Shown: piece by piece, positions 1 to 8,251 of the stretch | Layout: every line of letters begins with the position of its first letter | Numbering within the stretch: the stretch's first letter is position 1 | Source of the DNA: Marinomonas communis | GTDB taxonomy: Bacteria > Pseudomonadota > Gammaproteobacteria > Pseudomonadales > Marinomonadaceae | Assembly (NCBI RefSeq): GCF_004363305.1 | Contig: NZ_SNZA01000001.1 | Location: forward strand, 646,902-710,901 | Length of the DNA: 64,000 bases | Reading direction: 5' to 3' | Notes under the pieces: generated by a model | The model's input: only the letters and a program-made list of their open reading frames with translations | Database searches by the model: none | What the model was told of the DNA's origin: nothing | Program-made: the position numbers and the translations under genes

Positions 1-639
1 AAGCAGGTGCTCTTCATCTGGAGAAAGAGGCTGCTCCACCATCTCTACCCCCAATGCTTTAAGTTCTGGGAGATACTGCTTTAATTGGCTAAAGCTCCAG
101 CGAGTGTTAGCGTCGATCACAAGACGAGGAGTAGGCGCTGCACTCCTGACCGCTCGCACACGCTCTATGTCGCCTTCACTGCCCAATTTTAATTTCAGTA
201 TTGGCAAGTGCTGATTTCTACTCGCTGCTTGCGCCATTGCTTCAGGCGTTCCAAGTGAAAGGGTAAACACGGTTGTTACGGGTTGGGGAACATCACTCTG
301 CCCCGCCAACTGCCAAGCACTCACTCCCGCTAGCTTCGCCTCCAGTTCAAACAAGGCGCAATCCACTGCATTACGAGCCGCACCGGAGGGTAGCAATGTC
401 TGCAGCGCTTCTCTGGAAACACCATCTTCAAGCGCCTCTTTAACGGATTGGACCATTGCGAGCACATCCGGGTAATCTTCTTCGAAAACATCCATGCGCT
501 CGCACTCTCCGCGACCTAACAGGCCATTTTCTTCCACCTCAACAACGACTACTTCACCATTCAGTTGAGGAGCCATACGCGAGATGACGAAGGGTTCATG
601 CAAAGGCCACTTTTCCACTCGAATACCGACTTTACGCAT
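1..639 (-). CDS. dgcA: N-acetyl-D-glutamate racemase DgcA / dipeptide epimerase family, 3' end off the window
   Basis: An enolase-superfamily enzyme of the dipeptide (L-Ala-D/L-Glu) epimerase type. About 213 codons are present from ATG at 639; the C-terminus lies beyond the left edge. The reading shows the paired-lysine strand LKLKLG expected for the catalytic Lys-x-Lys and VIDANTRW, whose Asp is the first metal ligand in this family. The start overlaps the end of the DgcN-like gene by 8 bases, so the two are translationally coupled. Next to a DUF1611 protein, the family member described in Pseudoalteromonas (DgcA) racemises N-acetyl-D-glutamate to N-acetyl-L-glutamate; that role is inferred from this pairing. 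A true cell-wall dipeptide epimerase is the alternative. Confidence 0.8.
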   Translation of the reverse strand, partial: MRKVGIRVEKWPLHEPFVISRMAPQLNGEVVVVEVEENGLLGRGECERMDVFEEDYPDVLAMVQSVKEALEDGVSREALQTLLPSGAARNAVDCALFELEAKLAGVSAWQLAGQSDVPQPVTTVFTLSLGTPEAMAQAASRNQHLPILKLKLGSEGDIERVRAVRSAAPTPRLVIDANTRWSFSQLKQYLPELKALGVEMVEQPLSPDEEHLL

Positions 640-1651
640 CATAAGTCTCCAATCGGTCAACAATTGGCTTCACTCCCGTTCTAACCGGATCCACCACTGG
701 TACACCAAATCGTTTTTCTAAATGTGCGATGGTGGTAAGTGCCTCATCTTCAGAAAGATTGGATGTATTTAAAGAAATACCTCCCAGTTTAATATTTGGA
801 TTGGTTAACTTGCCCATCATGATATTCATATCAATCACATACTGCAGATCCGGCACTGGATAACCTTCCATCAGGTCCATTTGTTCGCGCCCTGCTTCAT
901 GACACACAATGATCACATCGGCTTGCGAACCATGTAGTAATCCTAAACTTACTCCGGCATATGCTGGATGCCCTAGAGCTCCTTGACCTTCGATGACATC
1001 CCAATGATCGGGCTCATTTGAGGGTGATAACTGCTCTACCATTCCCGCTATAAAATCCGATACCACCGCGTCAACTGGAACACCCGAACCCTCAATCAAA
1101 ATACCTGTCTGTCCCGTTGCTCTAAACGTCGCCTTCATGCCCTGTTTGATCATTTCTTGGTGGATGGCCAAAGTGGTAAACATTTTGCCGACACAACAAT
1201 CTGTACCGACCGCCAATAAACGTTTGCCACTTCTTGGTAAGCCTGTACCACAAACCATGTCACCTTTTGGCACTCGAACATCTAAGAGCTTTTGCCCAGT
1301 TCGTTTTGATGCTTCGACTAGTTCTGGAATGTCTGCCAGCTTTTGATGCAAACCACTCGCAATGTCGAGCCCTGCTTCCATCGCTTCAATAAGAATAGCG
1401 ATCCATTCTGTTGGTAAGGTGCCACCAATTGGTGCCAACCCCAATACGAAAGTTTTCGCCCCCGCATCAGATGCTTGTTGCGGCGTCATGTCAGGTAAGT
1501 CTAATTTTGCTTTTGCTTCAGGAAGTCGCATTTGTGCTAAACATTTCTCTGGTCTCCAGTGCGCAATCCCTTTTGCCACTTTTGCCATAATTAGATCTTC
1601 TGCATCCCCCAAGAAAACTAGGTAAGGTGCTTTTAATTCGATGGTATTCAT
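632..1651 (-). CDS. dgcN: D-glutamate N-acetyltransferase DgcN (DUF1611 family)
   Basis: A 339-residue DUF1611 protein. The middle carries a P-loop-like segment, GTDCCVGKMFT (near residue 150), followed by the conserved EGQGALGHPAYAG block (near 222), both typical of the family. The characterised marine member, DgcN, acetylates D-glutamate so that DgcA can racemise it, and the product is deacetylated to L-glutamate. ATG at 1651 is preceded by a GGGG Shine-Dalgarno-like run. It lies downstream of two amino-acid ABC permeases and overlaps dgcA by 8 bases, which fits one operon for uptake and conversion. The family is certain; D-glutamate as substrate is inferred from context. Confidence 0.82.
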   Translation of the reverse strand: MNTIELKAPYLVFLGDAEDLIMAKVAKGIAHWRPEKCLAQMRLPEAKAKLDLPDMTPQQASDAGAKTFVLGLAPIGGTLPTEWIAILIEAMEAGLDIASGLHQKLADIPELVEASKRTGQKLLDVRVPKGDMVCGTGLPRSGKRLLAVGTDCCVGKMFTTLAIHQEMIKQGMKATFRATGQTGILIEGSGVPVDAVVSDFIAGMVEQLSPSNEPDHWDVIEGQGALGHPAYAGVSLGLLHGSQADVIIVCHEAGREQMDLMEGYPVPDLQYVIDMNIMMGKLTNPNIKLGGISLNTSNLSEDEALTTIAHLEKRFGVPVVDPVRTGVKPIVDRLETYDA

Positions 1652-1720
1652 AATTAGATCCCCTTTTTAGAGACGAGTGTTTCCCCGAGCGATTAGGCTC
1701 GTAAAAAATAAGTTAAGGAA

Positions 1721-2446
1721 TTAGTTCAATGCAGTGCGGTTAGTTATTGGTTTTCGCCGAATAACCCTATGAGATTGATGTCTATTCAGATAGCGTTCAA
1801 ATAGACGCCAAATTGAAACAAATACAATGGCAATAATTAGGTACATAGCAGCAGCAACGAGGTACACATTTATGTCAAAGGATTGTGAGAACACCCTTCT
1901 GGTCTGCCCCATCAAATCCATAACAGTTATCACACTCGCGACAGCCCCTCCTTTCAACATTAAGATCACCTCATTCCCCAAAGCTGGGAAGGCCGTTCTG
2001 TATGCAAGTGGCAATACTATGTGACGATAAAGCAAGTTCATTGGCATCCCCATTGCTTTGCCAGCCTCCACTGAGCGTTTGTCCACGGATTGCAATGCAC
2101 CTCGAAGTATTTCTGTTTGATAGGCCATGGAGTTCATAGTAAAGGTTAAAATCGCGCAGTTCACCGGATCTCTGAAGAATCCCCAAAGCCCCATCTCCAT
2201 CAAGAAAGGCCTAAATTGACCACTGCCGTAGTACAACAAGAACAGTTGCGCGATCAACGGCGTACCACGAAAAAATGAAATGATGAGCTGTACCGGCCAC
2301 CTTAAAAAACGCGACTCTTGAATACGCATCAATGACAACGGCAAGGCAAGCAGTGCAGCCATAGATACGGATAGCAGGGTGATTTTTAATGTTATTAACG
2401 CACCATCTGCCAGCATTGGAGCAAAACGAGTCAATACATCCAACAT
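1721..2446 (-). CDS. Polar amino-acid ABC transporter permease (HisM/GlnP type)
   Basis: A 241-residue inner-membrane permease of the HisMQ/GlnP family. The N-terminal half has several hydrophobic helices, and the coupling-loop EAA motif is visible as VEAGKAMGMP with a following HIVLPLAYRTAFPALGNE, which docks on the ATPase. ATG at 2446 has GGGGGATAT in front of it. It lies 8 bases after the companion permease, so the two probably form the heterodimeric channel served by the upstream binding protein. A 69-base gap follows before dgcN. No ATP-binding subunit is encoded in this window; it may lie beyond dgcA or elsewhere. Confidence 0.88.
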   Translation of the reverse strand: MLDVLTRFAPMLADGALITLKITLLSVSMAALLALPLSLMRIQESRFLRWPVQLIISFFRGTPLIAQLFLLYYGSGQFRPFLMEMGLWGFFRDPVNCAILTFTMNSMAYQTEILRGALQSVDKRSVEAGKAMGMPMNLLYRHIVLPLAYRTAFPALGNEVILMLKGGAVASVITVMDLMGQTRRVFSQSFDINVYLVAAAMYLIIAIVFVSIWRLFERYLNRHQSHRVIRRKPITNRTALN

Positions 2447-2454
2447 ATATCCCC

Positions 2455-3171
2455 CTATTTACCCGCACTTATGCCGCGGTTTAAACGAGTTTCCATTTTG
2501 AATAAAACTCGCTCACATAAAATACAAATCAGCCAGTAAACTAAGCAGACGCTTAAGTAGAAAAGAAATGGCTTCTTCGTTGCACCTACTGCAATGTTGG
2601 CGGCGCGCATCAGGTCATCTAAGGCAATGACCGAGACCAAGGCCGTGTCTTTCAATAAATTAATCCAAAGATTACCCAGACCAGGCAGTGCCAAGCGCAC
2701 AATCTGCGGCCTTTCTATAAACCAAAAGATCAGCCACCTATTCATTGACAGTGCTATACCTGCTTCCTTTTGTCCTTTATCCATCGCCTGCCAAGCTCCA
2801 CGGATCACTTCAGCAGCATAACTACTGAAAACCAAAGCTAGTGCAATTATCCCTGCCGCAAAAGGACTGAACTCTACATACTTAATGTCTGGATTGAGCC
2901 ACTTTATTAGCTGGTTCAACAGCAATCCAAGACCATGATAGATGATGAATAACGTCAGAAGCTCAGGCAGGCCTCGTAACAGCGTCGTGTAAAATGTTGC
3001 GAAGGCTCGCCCAAAACGTGAAGAGCTAACAGATAACCCAGCAACCCCAGTGCCTATTATTAACCCTATGGGTAATGCTAAAAATGCCAACAGCAAAGTA
3101 ATGCAAAGGCCTTTAAGCAGTTCATCACCCCAGCCCTGACTACCAAAGCTGAGTAAAGCCAAGTTATCCAT
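2455..3171 (-). CDS. Polar amino-acid ABC transporter permease (HisQ/EhuC type)
   Basis: A 238-residue membrane permease, second half of the importer. Hydrophobic helices start near residue 17, and the EAA loop reads KEAGIALSMNRW followed by PQIVRLALPGLGNLWINLLKDTA, typical of HisQ/GlnP proteins. The start ATG at 3171 is preceded by GGGAAGG. It follows the binding-protein gene by 49 bases and precedes the other permease by 8, so binding protein, two permeases, DgcN and DgcA are probably one transcript. Substrate cannot be read from the sequence; D-glutamate or another acidic amino acid is inferred from the enzymes in the operon. Confidence 0.88.
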   Translation of the reverse strand: MDNLALLSFGSQGWGDELLKGLCITLLLAFLALPIGLIIGTGVAGLSVSSSRFGRAFATFYTTLLRGLPELLTLFIIYHGLGLLLNQLIKWLNPDIKYVEFSPFAAGIIALALVFSSYAAEVIRGAWQAMDKGQKEAGIALSMNRWLIFWFIERPQIVRLALPGLGNLWINLLKDTALVSVIALDDLMRAANIAVGATKKPFLFYLSVCLVYWLICILCERVLFKMETRLNRGISAGK

Positions 3172-3220
3172 TTACCTTCCCTCTCATTCTTATTGAAAAT
3201 CAAGAAAACACAGACCACTC

Positions 3221-4000
3221 TTACTTGAGCGTCAATAAGTTTAGAGAGAAGTACTGCTCGTTAATTTTCTGATATGTGCCATTAGAAATGATGTTTGCGA
3301 GCGATTTATTGATACGCTCTCGTAGCTCAGCGTCTTCTTTACGAAGCGCCATGCCCACCCCTTCTCCGACATATTTTGGATTGGTAATTAACTCCCCTGC
3401 CTTCTCACAGCAAGAGCCATCTTGAGTAGCAATCCAATCTGTCATTGGCATGATATCGCCCACCATGGCGTCTATGCGACCACTGGCCATATCGAGGTTT
3501 GCAGCATCTTGCGTAGGGTAAAGTCGAATTTCAGCATTTGGATAAGCGCTAGCAAGGTAATCCGCCTGAGTAGTAGAGCTTTGCGCTCCGATGATCATGC
3601 CATCCATAGATTCAGGATCAACGTCATTGATCCCTGAATTTTTATCCACGACAAACGTCATCGCAGACGCTTGATAGGGCTTGGTAAAGGCAACTTGCTC
3701 TTTTCGCGCTTCTGTAATGAACATAGATGCTAAAACGACATCATATTTATTGGCTAAAAGGGCCGGAATAATGCCATCCCAATCTTGAGCGATGAACTCG
3801 CATTGGACTCCCATATCGGCACAAATGGCTTTACCGATATCAATATCAAAACCTGCTAATTGACCATCAGCAGTGAAGTAGTTAAATGGAGGGTAAGCAC
3901 CTTCTGTACCGATACGAACAGTTTCTTGTGCCGAGGCTTGATAAGCTGAAATGGACATTGCAACAAGCGCTAGTTTGATAGGGAGGTATGTTTTATTCAT
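3221..4000 (-). CDS. Periplasmic amino-acid-binding protein of the ABC importer
   Basis: A type-2 periplasmic binding protein of about 259 residues. A Sec signal peptide (MNKTYLPIKLALVAMSISAY then QASA) ends before QETVRIG. The mature chain opens with the family pattern GAYPPFNYF..GQLAGFDIDIGKAIC. I place the start at 4000, not at an in-frame ATG 18 bases upstream, because AAGGA sits at the right distance from 4000 and the signal peptide begins there. It is the first gene of the operon and should deliver substrate to the two permeases. A short cysteine pair (GSCCEK) near residue 200 is unusual for this family. The ligand is inferred to be D-glutamate or a related acidic amino acid. Confidence 0.87.
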   Translation of the reverse strand: MNKTYLPIKLALVAMSISAYQASAQETVRIGTEGAYPPFNYFTADGQLAGFDIDIGKAICADMGVQCEFIAQDWDGIIPALLANKYDVVLASMFITEARKEQVAFTKPYQASAMTFVVDKNSGINDVDPESMDGMIIGAQSSTTQADYLASAYPNAEIRLYPTQDAANLDMASGRIDAMVGDIMPMTDWIATQDGSCCEKAGELITNPKYVGEGVGMALRKEDAELRERINKSLANIISNGTYQKINEQYFSLNLLTLK

Positions 4001-4019
4001 CGTCGTTTCCTTTGTCATA

Positions 4020-4031
4020 TTCGGTACCGAA
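4020..4031. promoter_or_regulatory. 12-bp perfect palindrome in the leader of the binding-protein operon
   Basis: TTCGGTACCGAA is a perfect palindrome lying 20-31 bases before the binding-protein start codon. Its position between promoter and ribosome site makes it a candidate operator. No known consensus was matched, so function is only inferred. Confidence 0.35.
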
Positions 4032-4036
4032 AGAGG

Positions 4037-4074
4037 TACTGCTTCTAATTTTTTTAGTGGAACGTTAAGCAGTA
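4037..4074. promoter_or_regulatory. Inverted repeat, candidate LysR-type binding site
   Basis: TACTGCTT at 4037-4044 and AAGCAGTA at 4067-4074 form a perfect 8-bp inverted repeat 22 bases apart, between the divergent LysR gene and the binding-protein operon. This is where a LysR regulator would normally bind to control both directions. The spacing is longer than a single T-N11-A site and may mark two half-sites. Confidence 0.42.
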
Positions 4075-4114
4075 TCTACAAAAGAAAACAAAAGCCATAA
4101 TGATGAATAAGTAT

Positions 4115-4126
4115 GCTATATATAGC
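4115..4126. promoter_or_regulatory. AT-rich 12-bp palindrome with -10-like core upstream of the LysR start
   Basis: GCTATATATAGC is a perfect palindrome that also contains a TATATA hexamer suitable as a -10 element for the regulator gene. If so, transcription begins near 4130 and the ATG at 4154 is the only usable start. It could also be an autoregulatory site. No good -35 was recognised. Confidence 0.35.
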
Positions 4127-4153
4127 TTACCGCTATGTGTAGACTATAAATCC

Positions 4154-5113
4154 ATGCTAACAAATAAAGATAAATTGCTTCGAAACCTTGATTGGAACTT
4201 ACTGTATACGTTTTTAGTTATCGTAAACGAAGGGGGAATTAGTGCCGCAGCAAGGCGACTTTCTTTAAGCCAGCCTAGTGTCAGCAATGCATTAAAAAGA
4301 CTTGAAGAACACTTCGATACCCGTCTAATTCTTAGAAAGAAAGGTGTCTTCTCACTCACCCTTGATGGCATGCGTGTGTACGAGTACGCCTCATCGGTTA
4401 GCCGTATCATCAGTACTATGGCCAACCAGTTTGTTGATCAGCAAGATTTAGTACAAGGCGAGCTAAAAATTGAAGTGGCCAGCCACCTATTTAGCCCAGC
4501 GCTCGACAACACCATAAAGACCTATCACCAACAATATCCAAACGTGCTCTTCAATATTAATACCTTTCCTAGCGCGGATATTGTCGCTCATGTCGCTGAA
4601 GGCGAGCTTCATATTGGGCTTTGTAATAAAAAAATTGCCAAAACAGGTATCAGATGTGACTTTCTCGGATATGAGAAAATGGGCTTTTTCTGCGGGCCGT
4701 CTCATCATTTATTTGGTCAAAGTGACCTAACCATTGATGATATTAAAGGCATCCCCTATGTATCGTTTGAAAGCGATCAGCCAGGGGAAGGATTAGACGC
4801 TATCGCTCAATTTAGAGAGGAGAATCGATTTTGGGGAAAACTTACGGCTGTATCTTCCAACCTAGAAGAAATTAGACGCTTGATATTACTTGGCGTTGGA
4901 TTTGGTGCCCTGACAACAGAAAGCGCTCAGCCGTATGTTGATCAGGGACTACTGTGGCCATTACCACCCTATGAATCTTTACCCGTCACAGAAGTGTATC
5001 TCGTTACACCTGAGTCCGTTGCGCTCAAAGATATAGAAACACAATTTATCAGCATGTTACGCAAAGAAACAAAGAGTCTTGTTATCAGCAATAACGATGG
5101 TCGTCATATTTAG
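4154..5113 (+). CDS. LysR-family transcriptional regulator, probable DgcR-like regulator of the D-glutamate operon
   Basis: About 319 residues with an N-terminal winged helix-turn-helix (GGISAAARRLSLSQPSVSNALKRL begins near residue 26; shown in parts: SAAARRLSLSQ, SVSNALKRLEE) and a C-terminal substrate-binding effector domain. ATGs at 4100 and 4103 would add 18 or 17 residues, but the start at 4154 gives the usual LysR length and lies after a -10-like palindrome. It is divergent from the binding-protein operon, the classical arrangement for a LysR activator of its neighbour. In Pseudoalteromonas the regulator DgcR activates dgcN and dgcA; equivalence is inferred from position only. The inducer is unknown. 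Confidence 0.85.
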   Translation: MLTNKDKLLRNLDWNLLYTFLVIVNEGGISAAARRLSLSQPSVSNALKRLEEHFDTRLILRKKGVFSLTLDGMRVYEYASSVSRIISTMANQFVDQQDLVQGELKIEVASHLFSPALDNTIKTYHQQYPNVLFNINTFPSADIVAHVAEGELHIGLCNKKIAKTGIRCDFLGYEKMGFFCGPSHHLFGQSDLTIDDIKGIPYVSFESDQPGEGLDAIAQFREENRFWGKLTAVSSNLEEIRRLILLGVGFGALTTESAQPYVDQGLLWPLPPYESLPVTEVYLVTPESVALKDIETQFISMLRKETKSLVISNNDGRHI

Positions 5114-5130
5114 CGAAAGTGTTAGGTTAA

Positions 5131-5164
5131 TTTAAAGTTCTCGAACAACTTCGAGAACTTTAAA
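5131..5164. terminator. Bidirectional hairpin between LysR and nitroreductase genes
   Basis: A perfect 15-bp stem (TTTAAAGTTCTCGAA and its complement) with a CAAC loop sits between two convergent genes. The stem itself supplies short A and T ends on either strand. Confidence 0.75.
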
Positions 5165-5177
5165 TCATCCATTCGAT

Positions 5178-5744
5178 CTATAAATCAACAAAGCTTAATC
5201 TTTCTTCAAGACCTGTATCAGCCACTCGATTAGGAGTCTGCGTCGGTGTTCCTGCGTAAATCAAACCAACAACCTGTTGGTTATCATTAAGATCGAATAA
5301 GTCCTTAGCAGTATCGGTAAACACTGCAGGACCCGTTCTCCAAATACCGCCATAGCCTAGAGCATCTAACCCCAGCAATGCTTGCTGTGCAGCAGCTGAA
5401 GCCGCCATAAGTTGTTCAAACTCAGGCACCTTGGGATGATGCACAATGTCCGCGTAAACGAGCAAAATAGCAGGGGCTCGGAAGGCTTTCTTAATAAAAG
5501 TTTCCGCTTTATCATCCGTCAGTTCTGGGACTTCACTTTTCGCATGCTGCCAATAAACTTGACCAACTTGCTCACGACCTGAGCCGCTAAACACTTTAAA
5601 ACGCCAAGGCTTTAACGAGCCATGATCTGCCGCTCGGCTCGCTGCATCCAGAATATCAAACCACTCTTCCTTAGAGGGTGCCGGCTCAGCAAGTTGATTT
5701 CGAGATACACGATCTCGCATAAATCGTAAAAAATCTTTACTCAT
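5178..5744 (-). CDS. Nitroreductase family protein (YdjA-like)
   Basis: A 188-residue FMN-dependent nitroreductase-family oxidoreductase. It resembles E. coli YdjA throughout: LAEPAPSKEEW, RAADHGSLKPWRF, FRAPAILLVYAD and GYGGIWRTGPAV in the same order. This family binds FMN as a dimer and reduces nitro compounds or other acceptors with NAD(P)H; the physiological substrate is unknown. ATG at 5744 is followed by MSKDFLRFMRDRVSRN. It is convergent with the LysR gene and divergent from a coiled-coil membrane protein 98 bases away, so it seems to be a single-gene unit. Confidence 0.87.
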   Translation of the reverse strand: MSKDFLRFMRDRVSRNQLAEPAPSKEEWFDILDAASRAADHGSLKPWRFKVFSGSGREQVGQVYWQHAKSEVPELTDDKAETFIKKAFRAPAILLVYADIVHHPKVPEFEQLMAASAAAQQALLGLDALGYGGIWRTGPAVFTDTAKDLFDLNDNQQVVGLIYAGTPTQTPNRVADTGLEERLSFVDL

Positions 5745-5842
5745 AGCGTGAAAAATTCCGTTAATATCATATATATACCTAAAGATAACGAATGTGCTGA
5801 GACAAGTAAATCTAAACGACTCTCATTTATGAGGCAGGCATT

Positions 5843-7399
5843 ATGGAAAAATGGGTTCTATGGGTCTTACTGGAAGCCGCCACCGTCATGGCCATCGCAT
5901 CACTATGGATTCTATGGCGCGCTAAAAAACTAAGCAAACCTTCTAACGACAAACAAACAGATTCTGTCGAGTCAGATGAATCTGTTAGCATCGAAGAAAA
6001 CACTACTCTTCCGTTTAATAATTCAGCTGAAGACGATGAGCAATCCCCTTTTAAAGCATTTGCAAAGGCCTTAGAACTTCAAGCTAATGAAGCAGCCGAT
6101 GTCCTTAAAAGCTTACGTACATCCGACGATTTAGAAACTGTCACACGCTTTAAACTTTGGGGCACTCTTGTGAAGGCTGAGCGTGCTATTTTGCTTAATG
6201 ATGAAACCGAAAAGCCTCAAGCGATTTTAAATCGATTTATGGCCAGCATCATTAGCACTCTTGAAAGTGTTAAGAACCGAAATTTAACGAAGCACTCTCT
6301 TACTGAAACATTGAAGGAAACAGACGCTGAATTCATCCAAGCCAGCGAGTTACTCATTTCAAAAGAAGAACTTGTAACCAACCAAAGAGAACTACATGGG
6401 GAGCTTCACAAGAGTATCGAGTTTGCTGAAAAGAAACTGAACAAGCTCAAAGTTAAAGATACTGAGTTACAACGATTACGTAATGAACTAAAAAAACAAC
6501 AGGATCAAGTTAGTAAACTAGAAGAACATGCGCATCATAACCAGGATCTCAAACAGACGGCTCAAGCTCCGGAGAAAGACACCCCCCAAATTCAACACAG
6601 CTCTACGCGCCACCTTCATCAACTCGAACGTTTATCGAAGCGCCAACAGGCCATTATTGAACATTTACAAGCCCAGCTTAAAGATAGCGCTAATGACAAA
6701 GGTGATCAGAAAGAGAAAGCCCAGCAAATGGCCATTAGTCGTATGGAGCGCCTTGCAAACGAATCCAGCTCTTTGATTGAGCAACTACAGTCGGAGCTCG
6801 AAAGTACCAACTTATCCATTTCATCACTTAAGCAAGAAATTCACGATAAGGATAAACAACTTGAAGCCATTGATGAGCAACTGAAGTCAAGCGAGGGTGG
6901 TGTTTTAGGTGAATACCAAACATTATCTTCAAATAAGCGCGATACGCTAGAGTCTATTCTAGGTGGCTTTGCAAACCTTAATAAGGATACTCCCGAAAGA
7001 GCTCAATCGATTTCAGAGCAAGAAAAGGAAGTTCTGAACCTAGAGCAAATGTTGAAAGAATCTGAGACTTGTGTGCAATTATTGGCTCAAGAACTTGAGA
7101 GTGCCGAAACTGAAAACGTTGCCCTGCGAGAGCGCATCGAAAGACAAACAAAAGATAAACGCAATAGCACTAATGCTGAGGATATGCCGAAAGAGCTGTT
7201 GGAGTTAGAGGCCCTTAGAGAAGAACACCGAGATCTAGTGGGACAAATTCAGCACATGAAAGACTCATTATTAAATCAAGTGTCTGGCTCAACAGAAAAA
7301 ACACTACGAAATGAATACAACAAAAAGAGTCTTGAACTTGATAGACTACAACTTGCCTATTCAGATCTTGAGCGGAAATACTTAGGAACACTCCGCTAG
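5843..7399 (+). CDS. Hypothetical membrane-anchored coiled-coil protein
   Basis: I do not recognise this 518-residue protein. Residues 1-28 form one N-terminal transmembrane anchor (WVLWVLLEAATVMAIASLW) followed by a positive patch WRAKKLSK, which predicts a cytoplasmic body. An acidic linker follows (40-70), then a conserved-looking helical segment, and from about residue 160 long heptad-rich coiled coil to the C-terminus, with a less regular stretch near 345-380. There are no enzyme motifs. ATG at 5843 has GAGG upstream. A structural, scaffolding or cell-envelope role is possible but only inferred from topology. It stands alone between a nitroreductase and queF. Confidence 0.75.
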   Translation: MEKWVLWVLLEAATVMAIASLWILWRAKKLSKPSNDKQTDSVESDESVSIEENTTLPFNNSAEDDEQSPFKAFAKALELQANEAADVLKSLRTSDDLETVTRFKLWGTLVKAERAILLNDETEKPQAILNRFMASIISTLESVKNRNLTKHSLTETLKETDAEFIQASELLISKEELVTNQRELHGELHKSIEFAEKKLNKLKVKDTELQRLRNELKKQQDQVSKLEEHAHHNQDLKQTAQAPEKDTPQIQHSSTRHLHQLERLSKRQQAIIEHLQAQLKDSANDKGDQKEKAQQMAISRMERLANESSSLIEQLQSELESTNLSISSLKQEIHDKDKQLEAIDEQLKSSEGGVLGEYQTLSSNKRDTLESILGGFANLNKDTPERAQSISEQEKEVLNLEQMLKESETCVQLLAQELESAETENVALRERIERQTKDKRNSTNAEDMPKELLELEALREEHRDLVGQIQHMKDSLLNQVSGSTEKTLRNEYNKKSLELDRLQLAYSDLERKYLGTLR

Positions 7400-7420
7400 C
7401 CAGCAACACGACTAGCGGAG
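7391..7420. terminator. Hairpin shared by convergent coiled-coil gene and queF
   Basis: CTCCGCTAG and CTAGCGGAG form a 9-bp stem that includes the stop codon of the plus-strand gene. There is no strong T-run, so it may be only a weak terminator. Confidence 0.45.
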
Positions 7421-7428
7421 TAATTACA

Positions 7429-8241
7429 CTATTGTCTTGTTAAACGATCATTACCTAAGACAATTGGATCTGTCGAGCGATAAGGATTGATATCTAAACC
7501 GCCGCGACGAACATAGCGTGCATAGACAATCAAACTCTCAGGCTGACATTTTGTCATGATGTCGATGAAGATGCGTTCCACACACTGTTCGTGAAAGTCA
7601 GTATGCTCACGGAATGAAGCAACGTACTTTAGCAGACCAGCATGGTCGATTTTAGCCCCACGATAATCAATGAATACAGAGCCCCAGTCAGGCTGATTCG
7701 TCACAGGACAGTTTGACTTGAGCAAGTGGCTAACTAAACGTTCCTCTACTTGCTCTCCTTCAACAGTCGTCAAAAGATCTGCATTTGGATGGTATTCATT
7801 GACCTCAACATCTAGATCATCGATACAGTAATCAGGTGTTAGCACCACAAGCGCTTCCATCGCCTCCACATCACGTATGATTACCGTCACATCGGCACCT
7901 GCCGCTGCTGATAGATCTTTTTCAAGCAGTTCTTGTACTTCAAACTGATCTTCATAGCGCATCTGATTAAGCGAATTCAGGTACAACTTGAAAGACTTCG
8001 ACTCAATGATATTTGGCGAATGACAAGGCAGACGAAACTCAGCCGTCGCAACAATAGGTTTGCCTTTTTTATTTAGCCAGGACAACTCATATGCATTCCA
8101 AATATCCTCACCATGAAAAGGTAAGCGCTCAGACTCAATTCCCATGTCTTTCCACTTGTCTACGCGCGGGATGGGAAACAACAATCCTGGATCGTACTCA
8201 GACACATATTCCGTTTTCTGTCCTAGGGGCAAAAAACCCAT
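7429..8241 (-). CDS. queF: NADPH-dependent 7-cyano-7-deazaguanine reductase
   Basis: QueF reduces preQ0 to preQ1 in queuosine biosynthesis. The 270-residue length is that of the two-module (E. coli-type) form. The nucleophile lies in KSNCPVTNQPDW (Cys178, with Asp185), and the NADPH/QueF signature ESKSFKLYLNS is at residues 80-90. I start the gene at 8241 because GAGGTG precedes that ATG and the chain then begins MGFLPLGQKTEY like its homologues; a longer reading to 8310 would run into the exporter permease. It lies 11 bases downstream of that permease on the same strand and may be cotranscribed with it. Confidence 0.95.
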   Translation of the reverse strand: MGFLPLGQKTEYVSEYDPGLLFPIPRVDKWKDMGIESERLPFHGEDIWNAYELSWLNKKGKPIVATAEFRLPCHSPNIIESKSFKLYLNSLNQMRYEDQFEVQELLEKDLSAAAGADVTVIIRDVEAMEALVVLTPDYCIDDLDVEVNEYHPNADLLTTVEGEQVEERLVSHLLKSNCPVTNQPDWGSVFIDYRGAKIDHAGLLKYVASFREHTDFHEQCVERIFIDIMTKCQPESLIVYARYVRRGGLDINPYRSTDPIVLGNDRLTRQ

Positions 8242-8251
8242 GTTCAACACC

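Noticed and set aside
1684..1702. Hairpin CGAGC-GATTAG-GCTCG between permease and dgcN
   Set aside because: The nearby T-run for the minus strand precedes rather than follows the stem, so it is not a terminator for this operon; at most an intercistronic stem.
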